From assembly GCF_037200945.1 (NCBI RefSeq), contig NZ_JBBCGP010000001.1, positions 2,788,501 through 2,852,500 of the forward strand: a stretch of 64,000 bases of DNA, given 5' to 3'. This DNA is from Methylovirgula sp. Lineage in GTDB: Bacteria; Pseudomonadota; Alphaproteobacteria; Rhizobiales; Beijerinckiaceae. Positions 30,683-38,859 of this stretch are shown piece after piece (positions within the stretch are counted from its first letter, which is position 1; each line of letters starts with the position of its first letter). The translations under genes and the position numbers were made by a program. The notes beneath the pieces were generated by a model. It made no database searches. It saw only the letters and a program-made list of their open reading frames with translations, and was not told the origin of the DNA.

Positions 30683-31237
30683 TTACAGGCCCTTCAGGCG
30701 CTTGTTGCACTCGCTCCAATAGCCGCCGCCTTTCTGGATCCATTTCAGGCCGCCGTTGCCGCCATTGGCCTTGTTGGCACGATATTGCTCGACGCAGGTC
30801 TCCATGCGCGCGCGGCCGGGTTTGAGGTTGGAATATTGCGATGAAACGGCACGTGGGAAGACAATATTACCCGCGCTCACAGGCGGGGGCGCCGAAGCCG
30901 TACCGGCCTGGCCGTTGCTGCCGCCGCCCGCCCACCAATGATGCTTCTTCGGAGCTGGGGCAGCTTGTGTCGTCGTGGTTGCCGGCGGCGGGGCCGAGGT
31001 TGTCGTGGTAGGGGCCGGCGCAGCGGCACTGCCGCCGCCTTTCAGTTCGGCCGCGCACTGCTTGTAGAACTGGTTCCAGGTTTCGCCGTTGAGCGAATTG
31101 GACGATTTCGCCGCCTGATACTTGACGCTACATTCCTTCTGGACGGATTCCGCCTGCGCGGTACCGCCAAAGGCGAGTCCGGCGGCAAAGGCGAGGCCAG
31201 CCAAAGCGGCAGCCGGGCGCCAAACATGATGCAACAT
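30683..31237 (-). CDS. Secreted PsiF-repeat-like protein with Pro/Ala/Thr linker
   Basis: This 184-residue protein starts at ATG 31237 behind a very good GAGGAGGA ribosome site and has a signal peptide ending GTAQAES. One cysteine-bounded repeat (KECSVKYQAAKSSNSLNGETWNQFYKQC) resembles PsiF repeats. A low-complexity linker of Ala/Pro/Thr (about residues 70-105) follows. A second cysteine-containing module near the end reads METCVEQYRANKANG and YWSECNKRLKGL. Such proteins are common in Bradyrhizobium and Beijerinckiaceae, but their role is unknown. It probably sits in the periplasm. Another PsiF protein follows directly upstream. Confidence 0.8.
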   Translation of the reverse strand: MLHHVWRPAAALAGLAFAAGLAFGGTAQAESVQKECSVKYQAAKSSNSLNGETWNQFYKQCAAELKGGGSAAAPAPTTTTSAPPPATTTTQAAPAPKKHHWWAGGGSNGQAGTASAPPPVSAGNIVFPRAVSSQYSNLKPGRARMETCVEQYRANKANGGNGGLKWIQKGGGYWSECNKRLKGL

Positions 31238-31340
31238 AAATTCCTCCTCATGATGAGCGCGCAAGTCCGCCGCGCCGCGGAAAATGATTTTGGCGCAACA
31301 TAGATTGCGCCGATGAACTGCCCCTGAATGCCTGCGAGAC

Positions 31341-31583
31341 TTAGTTACCAATGTTATCGCGAAGACATTTATTCTCGAAGCTTGTCTTGGCAGCGCCATG
31401 CAGCTTTTTGTCTGCAGCCAGGCTGCTGCACGTGCCACCCGTTTCACGCACGCACTTCTTCATGAAGCTTGTGAGAGCGGCGCCGTGCAAATTCTTATCG
31501 GTCGCGCGGGAGTGACAGGTTTCGGCCATGGCGGTGCTTGCACAAAACGACAGTGCCAGAACGAGTGAAAATACTTTTGTCAT
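31341..31583 (-). CDS. Small periplasmic protein with two PsiF repeats
   Basis: This 80-residue protein has a signal peptide (residues 1-20, ending STAMAET). Two tandem PsiF repeats follow, each Cys-x20-Cys: CHSRATDKNLHGAALTSFMKKC and CSSLAADKKLHGAAKTSFENKC. PsiF was named for phosphate-starvation induction in E. coli, but the biochemical role is unknown. It is on the same strand as the next PsiF-like gene, 103 bases apart, so co-expression is plausible. The 242 bases between this gene and 31826 hold nothing that I can support. Confidence 0.88.
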   Translation of the reverse strand: MTKVFSLVLALSFCASTAMAETCHSRATDKNLHGAALTSFMKKCVRETGGTCSSLAADKKLHGAAKTSFENKCLRDNIGN

Positions 31584-31825
31584 TTTGCCTCCTCGAGGGG
31601 CGATTCAAGTGAACGCGCCGAAAATCTATGCGCCGGAGAAGCTTTCGGTCAATCGAACCTTCGAACGACTTGTGTTGCGACGCACGCTTTACTTTGTGCC
31701 GGGCGAGCGATCAGGCTCGACGTCTTCCAACGGCTGGGGTCGTAGCGTTCATGGAAGGTCAAGGTCGCGCGATTATTGCGCGATGCGCGCCCGGCAGCAT
31801 CGGTGCTTGTCGTATGTCTTGGAAG

Positions 31826-33097
31826 TTAATGCGACAATTCGGGGCTCGGCTTCGGGCTGAGCGAGGATGCACCGGCGAGACGTCTATGGGCGACAAAATA
31901 TTTCGCCTGACGGAGCGCGGCGAAGACTTGCGGGCGTTCCTTGATCGCGGTCTTGAGACGCGAGCAGATTGCCTGCCGCGCCGCGACCGCGTAGCCCTTG
32001 GCACCGAGCGGCATGACGATATCGAACAGCGGCACTTTGATATCGCAATAGGTCATCTTGTAACGCGCTTCGCCGATGCCGAGATCGAAACTGGTACGAT
32101 CATCCGTGCATTGCGCGGCAATGAGTTTCATCAGAAGCAGATCGCCGGGACTCGACTTGGCAATCTCGGGATCGCTGTCGAATGAATTGACCATTGCGCT
32201 GAAGTGGCCGCCATGCGCGGCGCCGATGTAGGTCGCGATGATACGGCCGCCGAGCGCCAGGCCATAGAGTTCGAGCCAGCGATTTGCCGAAGTGTTTTCG
32301 TGACGGCAGAGACTCTCGAAAAAGCTGCGCATCGACGGCGCGGCGAAATCGGATGTGATCGCTTTTTCTTCGCAGCGGCGAATTTTCTCGAAGAAGAATG
32401 CATCGAGGATGAGACGCGCGTTCTCGGGATCTTCGCCGGTGATCAGTTCGACCGGGCCCATTTCCGCGAGGCGCGCTTCCTTCTTGCGCAGCTTCTTTTG
32501 CGTATCTTTTGAGAGCTTCGACTTCAAGAATGCAGCCGCGTCAGAGCCTAGCTCGGTCGCATAAGCGGCGCTGGGGCTTGGACGATGCGGCAGAAACGCA
32601 AATGGGTTTTGCGCATTGTTCCATTCATAAGGCTGGTTCTTGAGAACGAAGACGTCGGGCGCATGCTTGCCGGCCACCTTGGCCGCCTCGCGCAAAAGCG
32701 CGCGCAAATCGGCAGGGCTGAAATGCGAGCCGGGGCGGAACAAGCCGAAATTGAAATTCGATTCACGGCCGCCGAGAAAGCTTGCCACGCGGAACCAGCC
32801 ATATGACCGCACGCCGAGGCAGAGCAGGGCGATCGTACGGCCGAAGGAATCTTTGGCAGTGACGAAGAGCGGCGCTATTTTTCGCGCGGCACCCAAAGTT
32901 TCGAGCCATGGCACGACAAACGCGCGGGTCTGATAGATCGAAGCCGAGGCCAGAACTTCGAGCTCGGCCCAATCGGCTTCGACGGCATCAAGCGCGCGAT
33001 GCACTTCGACCTTGGCGAAAACCCGGCCGGTCACACCTTCGACAAGGCGAAGGCGCCGCGCGGCGGTGGATGGATAGAAATCTATTACGCTCGACAA
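31826..33097 (-). CDS. GNAT-fold acetyltransferase, BioF2/CelD-like
   Basis: This 423-residue cytoplasmic protein belongs to the FemAB-related GNAT families labelled BioF2-like or CelD (cellulose biosynthesis). The C-terminal half has the acyltransferase core: KLSKDTQKKLRKKEARL, then WLELYGLALGGRIIATYIG and LLLMKLIAAQC followed by FDLGIGEARYKMTYCD. It is divergent from a polysaccharide deacetylase with only 95 bases between, so the pair probably modifies an extracellular polysaccharide. The substrate is not known. No other glycosyltransferase genes surround it. Confidence 0.85.
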   Translation of the reverse strand: MSSVIDFYPSTAARRLRLVEGVTGRVFAKVEVHRALDAVEADWAELEVLASASIYQTRAFVVPWLETLGAARKIAPLFVTAKDSFGRTIALLCLGVRSYGWFRVASFLGGRESNFNFGLFRPGSHFSPADLRALLREAAKVAGKHAPDVFVLKNQPYEWNNAQNPFAFLPHRPSPSAAYATELGSDAAAFLKSKLSKDTQKKLRKKEARLAEMGPVELITGEDPENARLILDAFFFEKIRRCEEKAITSDFAAPSMRSFFESLCRHENTSANRWLELYGLALGGRIIATYIGAAHGGHFSAMVNSFDSDPEIAKSSPGDLLLMKLIAAQCTDDRTSFDLGIGEARYKMTYCDIKVPLFDIVMPLGAKGYAVAARQAICSRLKTAIKERPQVFAALRQAKYFVAHRRLAGASSLSPKPSPELSH

Positions 33098-33159
33098 TTA
33101 CGCTGTCCCGACCCACGAGCAGAAGCGAAAACGTTAGCAACCAAAGGTCAACGACATCT

Positions 33160-33168
33160 TGCTATAAT
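33160..33168 (+). promoter_or_regulatory. Extended -10 promoter for the polysaccharide deacetylase
   Basis: TGC-TATAAT at 33160-33168 is a perfect extended -10 element. It is about 25 bases before the GTG start of the deacetylase, with the GGAGG ribosome site at 33183. The expected leader is very short. Confidence 0.55.
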
Positions 33169-33192
33169 ATATAGTGTTTTCCGGAGGGTCAT

Positions 33193-34239
33193 GTGTTCAT
33201 CTCGAAAAGGCAAATAATATCTTCAGGCTTTGGCTTTTTCCGACGGACCGGACTGCATCGGCTCGCGGTCCCGTTCACCGGCGGCGCCGGCGCAATCCTG
33301 ATGTTTCATCGCGTGCGCCCTTCCCAGCCACGGGATTTTGCTCCCAATCTTCTCCTTGAAATAACACCCGATTTCCTCGACGCTGTCATCTCGCGCGTAA
33401 AGGCTCTTGGCTTCATGATCGTCGACATCGATACGGCGTTAACCATGATTGCAGAAAGTTCTGGACAGAAGTTTGCTGTCCTTACGTTCGACGATGGTTA
33501 CAAGGATACGCGCGACATTGCCTTGCCGATCCTCGAAAAGCATGCCGCGCCCTTCACGATGTATGTCACGACAGGCTTTATCGAGCGCACCGCGCGCCTC
33601 TGGTGGGTCGAGCTTGAAGAATCCATCGCACGTCTGTCGCGTGTTCGGATTGCGATCGGCGAGCGCCTCTTCGACCTTCCGGCGACAAATGCAGCCGAAA
33701 AGAACGCGGCATTTGCGACGCTCTACCAAGCGTTGACCGACGGATCGGAAGAAGACTTGCTTGCCGTGATCGTCGATCTCGCGCGACAGGCCGGTCTCGA
33801 TCCGCTTTCAATCCCGGAAGAGCTTTGTCTCGATTGGGCAGGTATCGAGACGCTCGCCAAACACGAGCTTTGTACGATTGGCGTTCACACGCTCACGCAC
33901 CCGCGGCTCGGCAAATTGACGGAAACGGACATGCGCCGCGAACTCGGTGACAGCCGCACGCAGATCGAGGCGCATATCGGCAAAGAGGCCGAGCATCTCG
34001 CCTATCCGGTCGGCAATCCAGTGGCTGCCGGGGTGCGTGAGTTTGAAGCCGCCGCCGAACTTGGTTTTAAAAGCGCGGTAACGACGCGGCCAGGCATGAT
34101 CTTCCCCGCCCACGATAATCGCCGCACGGCGCTGCCGCGGCTCTCGATCAACGGCACCTGGCAATCGCTCGATTACGTCGAGATTCTGCTGTCGGGCGTA
34201 CCGTTCGCGCTGTGGAACAAGGGAAGGCTGGTCGCTTAA
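33193..34239 (+). CDS. Polysaccharide deacetylase family protein (NodB/CE4 fold)
   Basis: This 348-residue protein has the CE4 deacetylase domain: MFHRVRP at the start of the fold, metal-binding motif 1 TFDDGYKD, the motif 2 His-box VHTLTHPRL and the later YPVGNP. It would remove acetyl groups from an N-acetylated polysaccharide using a divalent metal. The GTG start at 33193 has GGAGG five bases upstream. An ATG two bases earlier is in a different frame and leads nowhere. No signal peptide is obvious, although the N-terminus is partly hydrophobic. The stop overlaps the stop of the convergent DUF2842 gene. It is divergent from the BioF2-like gene, forming a functional pair. Confidence 0.9.
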   Translation: MFISKRQIISSGFGFFRRTGLHRLAVPFTGGAGAILMFHRVRPSQPRDFAPNLLLEITPDFLDAVISRVKALGFMIVDIDTALTMIAESSGQKFAVLTFDDGYKDTRDIALPILEKHAAPFTMYVTTGFIERTARLWWVELEESIARLSRVRIAIGERLFDLPATNAAEKNAAFATLYQALTDGSEEDLLAVIVDLARQAGLDPLSIPEELCLDWAGIETLAKHELCTIGVHTLTHPRLGKLTETDMRRELGDSRTQIEAHIGKEAEHLAYPVGNPVAAGVREFEAAAELGFKSAVTTRPGMIFPAHDNRRTALPRLSINGTWQSLDYVEILLSGVPFALWNKGRLVA

Positions 34240-34439
34240 TCCCGCTCCATCCATTTGATCAGCGGCATCAGCGGCAGCACCCAGGCCATACCCAGGATTG
34301 CATAGGAAAAGAACTGCATGAGCGCCGGAGCGCGCCGGATCGCCGGCGCCTGCGCCAGCACCATGGCAATTAGCACATAGACAAGCACGAAGGCGAGCAT
34401 TAGGACGCTGCCCAAGAACTTGCGTTGGCTTTTGCGCAC
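34236..34439 (-). CDS. DUF2842 membrane protein
   Basis: This small protein of 67 residues has two membrane helices (LGSVLMLAFVLVYVLIAMVLA and FFSYAILGMAWVLPLMPLI) and the DUF2842 ending PLIKWMERD. The correct start is GTG 34439, preceded by GGAGG with six bases spacing. A longer open frame reaching 34766 runs over the ctaA gene and is a shadow. The family is restricted to alphaproteobacteria and has no known role. It is divergent from heme A synthase. Confidence 0.88.
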   Translation of the reverse strand: MRKSQRKFLGSVLMLAFVLVYVLIAMVLAQAPAIRRAPALMQFFSYAILGMAWVLPLMPLIKWMERD

Positions 34440-34499
34440 CCGAGACCTCCGCGTGGCGACCGCTCCGTCAAAGTATAGCGCGCCCGATCTGGATAGAAA

Positions 34500-35585
34500 A
34501 TGACCCAAAGCGTTTCGATGTCCCTCCATTCGGCTCAGGCGGGGGCTGTCCCGTCTTATCGTCGCGCCGTGCAGATCTGGCTTTGGATCGTCGCAGCCCT
34601 GATCTTCGCGATGGTCGTGGTCGGTGGCGCGACCCGGATGACGGAATCGGGCCTTTCCATCACCGAATGGCATCCGATCTCCGGCGTGATCCCGCCGTTG
34701 AGCTACGATGCCTGGGTCGCTGAATTCGATAAATTCAAGCAAATTCCGCAATATAAGGCGATTCATGCAGATCTTGATTTAAATGGCTTCAAATTCATTT
34801 TCTTCTGGGAATGGAGCCACCGGCTGCTTGGCCGCGCGATTGGCTTCGTCGTGGCATTGCCGTTGATTTTCTTCTGGTTGCGCGGCGCCCTCACACGCGA
34901 CTTGAAGTTTAAACTCGTCGGGTTGCTGGTGCTTGGCGGTCTTCAGGGCTTCGTCGGCTGGTGGATGGTCGCGTCCGGCCTCGTCAACCGGATCGAGGTG
35001 GCGCAGGAGCGCCTCGCCGCTCATCTGCTTCTGGCGTCGATCCTTTTCGCCGCGACGGTCTGGGTTGCTTCTTCGCTGTCGCCGAAAAGCGCCATTCGCT
35101 CCGAGCCGTGGCAGCGCAGTTTCGCGAGCATTATGGTTGTGGTGACCCTTCTGCAGATTTTTCTCGGCGGCCTTGTCGCCGGTCTGCGTGCCGGGCGTGC
35201 CTACAACACCTGGCCGCTGATGGACGGGCACTTCGTGCCGAACGTCCTGATGACGCTTGAGCCCTGGTGGCGCAATTTCGTCGACAATATCGCGACGGTG
35301 CAATTCCAACATCGCGTGGTGGCCTACACGCTATTCGCGCTCGCCATCGTCCAGGCTTTCGCCGCATGGCGGGCGATTCCGGCCAGCCGTGCAGCCCGGC
35401 GCGCCACGCATTTTGCAATGCTCGTCGGCCTTCAGGCGATTCTGGGTATCGTGACCCTCCTGCTCGTCGTGCCGCTCTGGGCGGGGCTGGTGCATCAAGC
35501 CTTCGCCATGCTCGTCCTGCTGGGGGCCGTGCGCTATTTGCAGGCGCTGGAGGCAGGCAAAACCAACGCGCTGGCCAGACCTTAA
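34500..35585 (+). CDS. ctaA: Heme A synthase (CtaA/Cox15)
   Basis: This 361-residue inner-membrane enzyme converts heme O to heme A for cytochrome aa3 oxidase. It has eight membrane helices and the paired histidine motifs of the family: FFWEWSHRLLGR and AQERLAAHLL in the first half, and VQFQHRVVAY and GLVHQAFAM in the second. The region GGATRMTESGLSITEWHPISG after the first helix is diagnostic of the Cox15 type. The 3' end overlaps the convergent CoA-binding gene by four bases. Confidence 0.96.
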   Translation: MTQSVSMSLHSAQAGAVPSYRRAVQIWLWIVAALIFAMVVVGGATRMTESGLSITEWHPISGVIPPLSYDAWVAEFDKFKQIPQYKAIHADLDLNGFKFIFFWEWSHRLLGRAIGFVVALPLIFFWLRGALTRDLKFKLVGLLVLGGLQGFVGWWMVASGLVNRIEVAQERLAAHLLLASILFAATVWVASSLSPKSAIRSEPWQRSFASIMVVVTLLQIFLGGLVAGLRAGRAYNTWPLMDGHFVPNVLMTLEPWWRNFVDNIATVQFQHRVVAYTLFALAIVQAFAAWRAIPASRAARRATHFAMLVGLQAILGIVTLLLVVPLWAGLVHQAFAMLVLLGAVRYLQALEAGKTNALARP

Positions 35586-36019
35586 ATCCCGAGCCGCGCG
35601 ATCTCGATCTTGGGACAGCGATCCATTACGACGTCGACGCCACGCGCGCGCGCCTTCTCGGCGGCAGCCTCGTTGATGATGCCAAGCTGCATCCAGATAA
35701 CTTTCGGCGGCGGCGTGAGCGCCAAAGCCTCGTCCGCGACGCCACCAGTCGCCTCCGAATTGCGGAAAATATCGATCATGTCGATCGCGAAGGGCACGTC
35801 CGCCAGCCGCGCATAGACCGGCGCACCGTGGATGGTCTGCCCGACAAGACCCGGATTGACGCCGACGGCGCGATAGCCTTGGCCCAGCAGAAAGCCGAAC
35901 ACGCCGTTCGAATCCCGCGCCGGATTGGCCGAGAGGCCGACGAGAGCGATCGTCCGCACGTTTTGCAGGATATCGCGGATTGTCTCGTCCCGGGGCAAGG
36001 AGGTCAGTGAAGATGCCAT
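35582..36019 (-). CDS. CoA-binding domain protein (YccU family)
   Basis: This roughly 145-residue Rossmann-fold protein matches the small CoA-binding family. It has ILQNVRTIALVGLSANPARDS, a VGVNPG loop, PKVIWMQLGIINEAAAEKA and a closing cysteine region VVMDRCPKIE. Start 36019 gives the typical N-terminus. An ATG seven codons upstream (36040) is also possible and neither has a strong ribosome site. The specific function is unknown; relatives resemble the alpha subunit of succinyl-CoA synthetase. Confidence 0.88.
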   Translation of the reverse strand: MASSLTSLPRDETIRDILQNVRTIALVGLSANPARDSNGVFGFLLGQGYRAVGVNPGLVGQTIHGAPVYARLADVPFAIDMIDIFRNSEATGGVADEALALTPPPKVIWMQLGIINEAAAEKARARGVDVVMDRCPKIEIARLGI

Positions 36020-36044
36020 TGTGGTGCCATAATACCGCATGAGG

Positions 36045-36080
36045 GAATAAGCTGTTTTTTCGTGTCTTTTGGGCTTATTC
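36045..36080. repeat. Inverted repeat upstream of rplM
   Basis: GAATAAGC (36045-36052) and GCTTATTC (36073-36080) form a perfect 8-base inverted repeat around a T-rich 20-base loop. It lies just upstream of the rplM -35 box. It may serve as a terminator-like boundary or an operator. Confidence 0.4.
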
Positions 36081-36083
36081 GCA

Positions 36084-36112
36084 TTGACGAACCGCGCTTA
36101 CCCACGTAGAAG
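36084..36112 (+). promoter_or_regulatory. Probable promoter of rplM-rpsI
   Basis: TTGACG at 36084-36089 and TAGAAG at 36107-36112 are separated by 17 bases. The rplM start is about 40 bases further, which suits a short leader. Confidence 0.55.
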
Positions 36113-36150
36113 CACCGGCTTCGGCGCAAGCCCAATCACACGAGTTTATT

Positions 36151-36621
36151 ATGTTCGGCAACACCCATTCGACCAAGACGGCCGATGTCCAGAAAAACTG
36201 GATTTTGATCGACGCCAAGGGCCTCGTCGTCGGCCGGCTCGCCTCGATCATCGCGCTTCGGCTGCGCGGCAAGCATAAAGCGAGCTTCACGCCGCATATC
36301 GACGACGGCGACAACATCATCGTCATCAATGCGGACAAGGTGGTCTTCACCGGCCGCAAGTATGACGACAAGGTCTATTACCATTATTCCGGTTTTCAGG
36401 GCGGCATCAAAGAGCGCACGGCCCGGTTCATCCTCGAGGGCCGCTTTCCGGAGCGCGTCATCGAGAAGGCCGTCGAACGCATGCTGCCGCGCGGGCCGCT
36501 CGGCCGCAAGCAGCTCGGTAATCTGCGCGTCTATAAGGGCGCAGATCATCCGCATGTCGCACAAAGTCCGGTGACGCTCGACGTCGCCAGCCTCAATCGC
36601 AAGAATGCAAGGAGCGCCTGA
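36151..36621 (+). CDS. rplM: 50S ribosomal protein L13
   Basis: This 156-residue early-assembly protein of the large subunit shows [17 protein letters not shown], the [16 protein letters not shown] segment and the family signature ending [10 protein letters not shown]. The N-terminus ([15 protein letters not shown]) is a little unusual compared with typical rhizobial L13, but the body is fully conserved. rpsI follows after two bases, the universal pair. Confidence 0.97.
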   Translation: MFGNTHSTKTADVQKNWILIDAKGLVVGRLASIIALRLRGKHKASFTPHIDDGDNIIVINADKVVFTGRKYDDKVYYHYSGFQGGIKERTARFILEGRFPERVIEKAVERMLPRGPLGRKQLGNLRVYKGADHPHVAQSPVTLDVASLNRKNARSA

Positions 36622-36623
36622 AG

Positions 36624-37103
36624 ATGGCGGAAACCCTTTCCTCGCTGCAAGATCTGGCCGCAGCGAATGTTGAGGCGCAGCCCGCCGCGCCGGTTTACGT
36701 GCAGAAGCTCGACAAGCAGGGCCGCGCCTATGCCACCGGCAAGCGCAAGGATGCGGTCGCCCGCGTCTGGATCAAGCCCGGCTCCGGCAAGGTGGTCGTC
36801 AACGACCGCGCGCTCGAAGTCTATTTCGCCCGTCCCGTGTTGCGGATGATCCTGCAGCAGCCGCTCGGCATCGCCAAGCGGAATGGGCAGTATGACATTA
36901 CGGTGAGCGTCGCCGGCGGCGGTCTCTCCGGGCAGGCGGGTGCCGTGCGCCACGGCCTCGCCAAGGCGCTGACCCATTACGAGCCCGATCTGCGCCCGGT
37001 GCTGAAGCATGAAGGCTTCCTGACACGCGACTCCCGCGTCGTCGAGCGCAAGAAATACGGCAAGAAGAAAGCCCGTCGCAGCTTCCAGTTCTCGAAACGC
37101 TGA
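36624..37103 (+). CDS. rpsI: 30S ribosomal protein S9
   Basis: This 159-residue protein has the S9 core from about residue 38 ([17 protein letters not shown]) and the [19 protein letters not shown] segment. The basic tail [17 protein letters not shown] reaches the decoding site. The first 30 residues are an Ala-rich alphaproteobacterial extension. A perfect 9-base hairpin follows at 37116. Confidence 0.97.
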   Translation: MAETLSSLQDLAAANVEAQPAAPVYVQKLDKQGRAYATGKRKDAVARVWIKPGSGKVVVNDRALEVYFARPVLRMILQQPLGIAKRNGQYDITVSVAGGGLSGQAGAVRHGLAKALTHYEPDLRPVLKHEGFLTRDSRVVERKKYGKKKARRSFQFSKR

Positions 37104-37115
37104 TTATCTTACGGC

Positions 37116-37144
37116 TTCATGCGGTTGCCATGTGGCCGCATGAA
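37116..37144 (+). terminator. Hairpin after rpsI
   Basis: TTCATGCGG (37116-37124) pairs perfectly with CCGCATGAA (37136-37144) around an 11-base loop. No T-run follows, so it may only weakly terminate the rplM-rpsI transcript before argC. Confidence 0.4.
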
Positions 37145-37176
37145 ACTGTCTGAGGAATGATTTCGGGGCTGCGGCC

Positions 37177-38097
37177 ATGAACGCACGCGTCTTTATCGAC
37201 GGTCAATCCGGTACAACGGGCCTGGGTATCCAGGCCCGTCTCGAATCCATGCCGGAAATCGAGCTTGCGGAACTGCCCGCGGCGGAGCGCAAGAACCCCG
37301 CGGCCAAGGCCGATATTCTGCGCACGGTCGATCTGGCCATTCTCTGCCTGCCGAACGAGGCGGCAGAGGAAAGCGTTGCGCTTATCTCTACGCTCGGCAA
37401 TGCCGCGCCGCGCGTGCTTGACGCTTCGACGGCACATCGCGTCGCGCCGGGCTGGGTCTATGGCTTTCCCGAACTTGAATCAGGACAGAGCGATAAGATC
37501 AGGGCCGCGCAGCGTGTCGCCAATCCCGGCTGCCATGCGACCGGCGCGATCGCGCTGCTGCGCCCGCTCGTCGATACCGGCCTGCTTCCGGCAGATTTCC
37601 CGATCACCATCACGTCTGTCTCCGGCTATTCCGGCGGCGGCAAGTCGATGATCGCCGATTTCGAGTCAGGCCGCGCGCCGCATTTCGAACTTTATGCGCT
37701 CGAACTCGAGCACAAGCATGTGCCGGAGATCATGGCCTATGGCGGGCTGACGCGGCGGCCGATCTTCGTGCCGAGCGTCGGCAGTTTTGCGCAGGGGATG
37801 CTGGTTTCGATCCCGCTGTTTCTCGACGATCTACCGGAGAAGCCGGACGCCATGGAGCTTCACGCGGCGCTCGCCTCGCATTATGTCGACACAGCCAATA
37901 TCCGTGTGCTGCGGCCGGACGGCGAGACGCGGCTTGAGCCTGAATCGCTCAACGACACCAACGATCTCGAATTGCGCGTCTTCGCCAATCCGGCGCGGCG
38001 GCAGGCCGTGCTCGTCGCCAAGTTCGACAATCTCGGCAAGGGCGCGTCAGGCGCCGCGATCCAGAACCTGCAATTGATGTTGGGGTTGAGCGAATAG
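37177..38097 (+). CDS. argC: N-acetyl-gamma-glutamyl-phosphate reductase (short, type 2)
   Basis: This 306-residue enzyme reduces N-acetylglutamyl phosphate to the semialdehyde in arginine synthesis. It is the short type 2 form, with the nucleotide loop DGQSGTTGLG at residues 8-17 and catalytic Cys119 in ANPGCHATGA. A conserved stretch ELEHKHVPEIMAYGGL follows. It comes after rplM-rpsI, an arrangement common in Rhizobiales. It borders the restriction-modification island on its right. Confidence 0.95.
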   Translation: MNARVFIDGQSGTTGLGIQARLESMPEIELAELPAAERKNPAAKADILRTVDLAILCLPNEAAEESVALISTLGNAAPRVLDASTAHRVAPGWVYGFPELESGQSDKIRAAQRVANPGCHATGAIALLRPLVDTGLLPADFPITITSVSGYSGGGKSMIADFESGRAPHFELYALELEHKHVPEIMAYGGLTRRPIFVPSVGSFAQGMLVSIPLFLDDLPEKPDAMELHAALASHYVDTANIRVLRPDGETRLEPESLNDTNDLELRVFANPARRQAVLVAKFDNLGKGASGAAIQNLQLMLGLSE

Positions 38098-38202
38098 GGC
38101 GTGGACTTCCCTAAGGAATAGGGTGCCAATCGCAGGGGCGCGGGTTAGGGTTGAGTGTCCAGATGTCCCGATGCAGACTGAAGGACGCAAAGGAGGCGAT
38201 TC

Positions 38203-38859
38203 GTGTTAGCCAAAATCGAGCCGCCTGATCCTTCATCCGAACTTCTCGCGCTTACGAATGGTAAGCGCTTTAAGACGATCATGGCTGACCCGCCGTGGCG
38301 TTTTCAGAACTCGACGGGCAAAGTTGCTCCGGGACATAAGCGTCTCAACCGCTACGGCACGATGACACTCGCCGAGATCACGGCGCTTCCCGTCGCTGGC
38401 ATAGCCGACGGTACGTCCCACCTGTACCTTTGGGTTCCCAATGCGTTGCTGCCTGACGGTCTTGCCGTCCTCAGCGCTTGGGGCTTCACTTATAAATCGA
38501 ATGTAGTTTGGCATAAAGTGCGCAAGGATGGAGGTTCCGACGGGCGCGGCGTCGGATTTTATTTCCGTAACGTGACTGAGCTTCTGCTGTTTGGCGTGCG
38601 CGGCAAAAATGCCAGGACGCTTGCGCCTGGTCGCAGTCAGGTCAACATGATTCAGACCCGCAAGCGCGAGCATTCCCGTAAACCAGATGAGCAGTACGAC
38701 CTAATCGAATCCTGTTCGCCTGGTCCGTACATGGAGCTATTTGGGCGTGGCGTTCGCAGTGGGTGGACTGTCTGGGGAAACCAGGCCGATGACGGCTACC
38801 GGCCGACCTGGAAGACCTACAGGCATCATTCCCAAGCAAGTAGAGAACTAATCGACTGA
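38203..38859 (+). CDS. MT-A70 family DNA N6-adenine methyltransferase
   Basis: This 218-residue methyltransferase has the catalytic DPPW motif at residues 29-32 and the MT-A70 layout: YGTMTLAEI, HLYLWVPNALLPDGLAVL, VVWHKV, ELLLFGVRG and GPYMELFGR. It would transfer methyl from S-adenosylmethionine to adenine N6 in DNA. The GTG start is supported by an AGGAGG six bases upstream. The end overlaps by 12 bases a convergent gene encoding a BglII/BstYI-like endonuclease, so this is very likely the protective half of a type II restriction-modification system. The DNA is less GC-rich than the neighbours, which suggests transfer. Confidence 0.92.
   Translation: MLAKIEPPDPSSELLALTNGKRFKTIMADPPWRFQNSTGKVAPGHKRLNRYGTMTLAEITALPVAGIADGTSHLYLWVPNALLPDGLAVLSAWGFTYKSNVVWHKVRKDGGSDGRGVGFYFRNVTELLLFGVRGKNARTLAPGRSQVNMIQTRKREHSRKPDEQYDLIESCSPGPYMELFGRGVRSGWTVWGNQADDGYRPTWKTYRHHSQASRELID

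Noticed and set aside
34440..34766. Upstream extension of the DUF2842 frame over ctaA
   Set aside because: The extension is antisense to ctaA. The GTG at 34439 has a perfect ribosome site and gives the family length.
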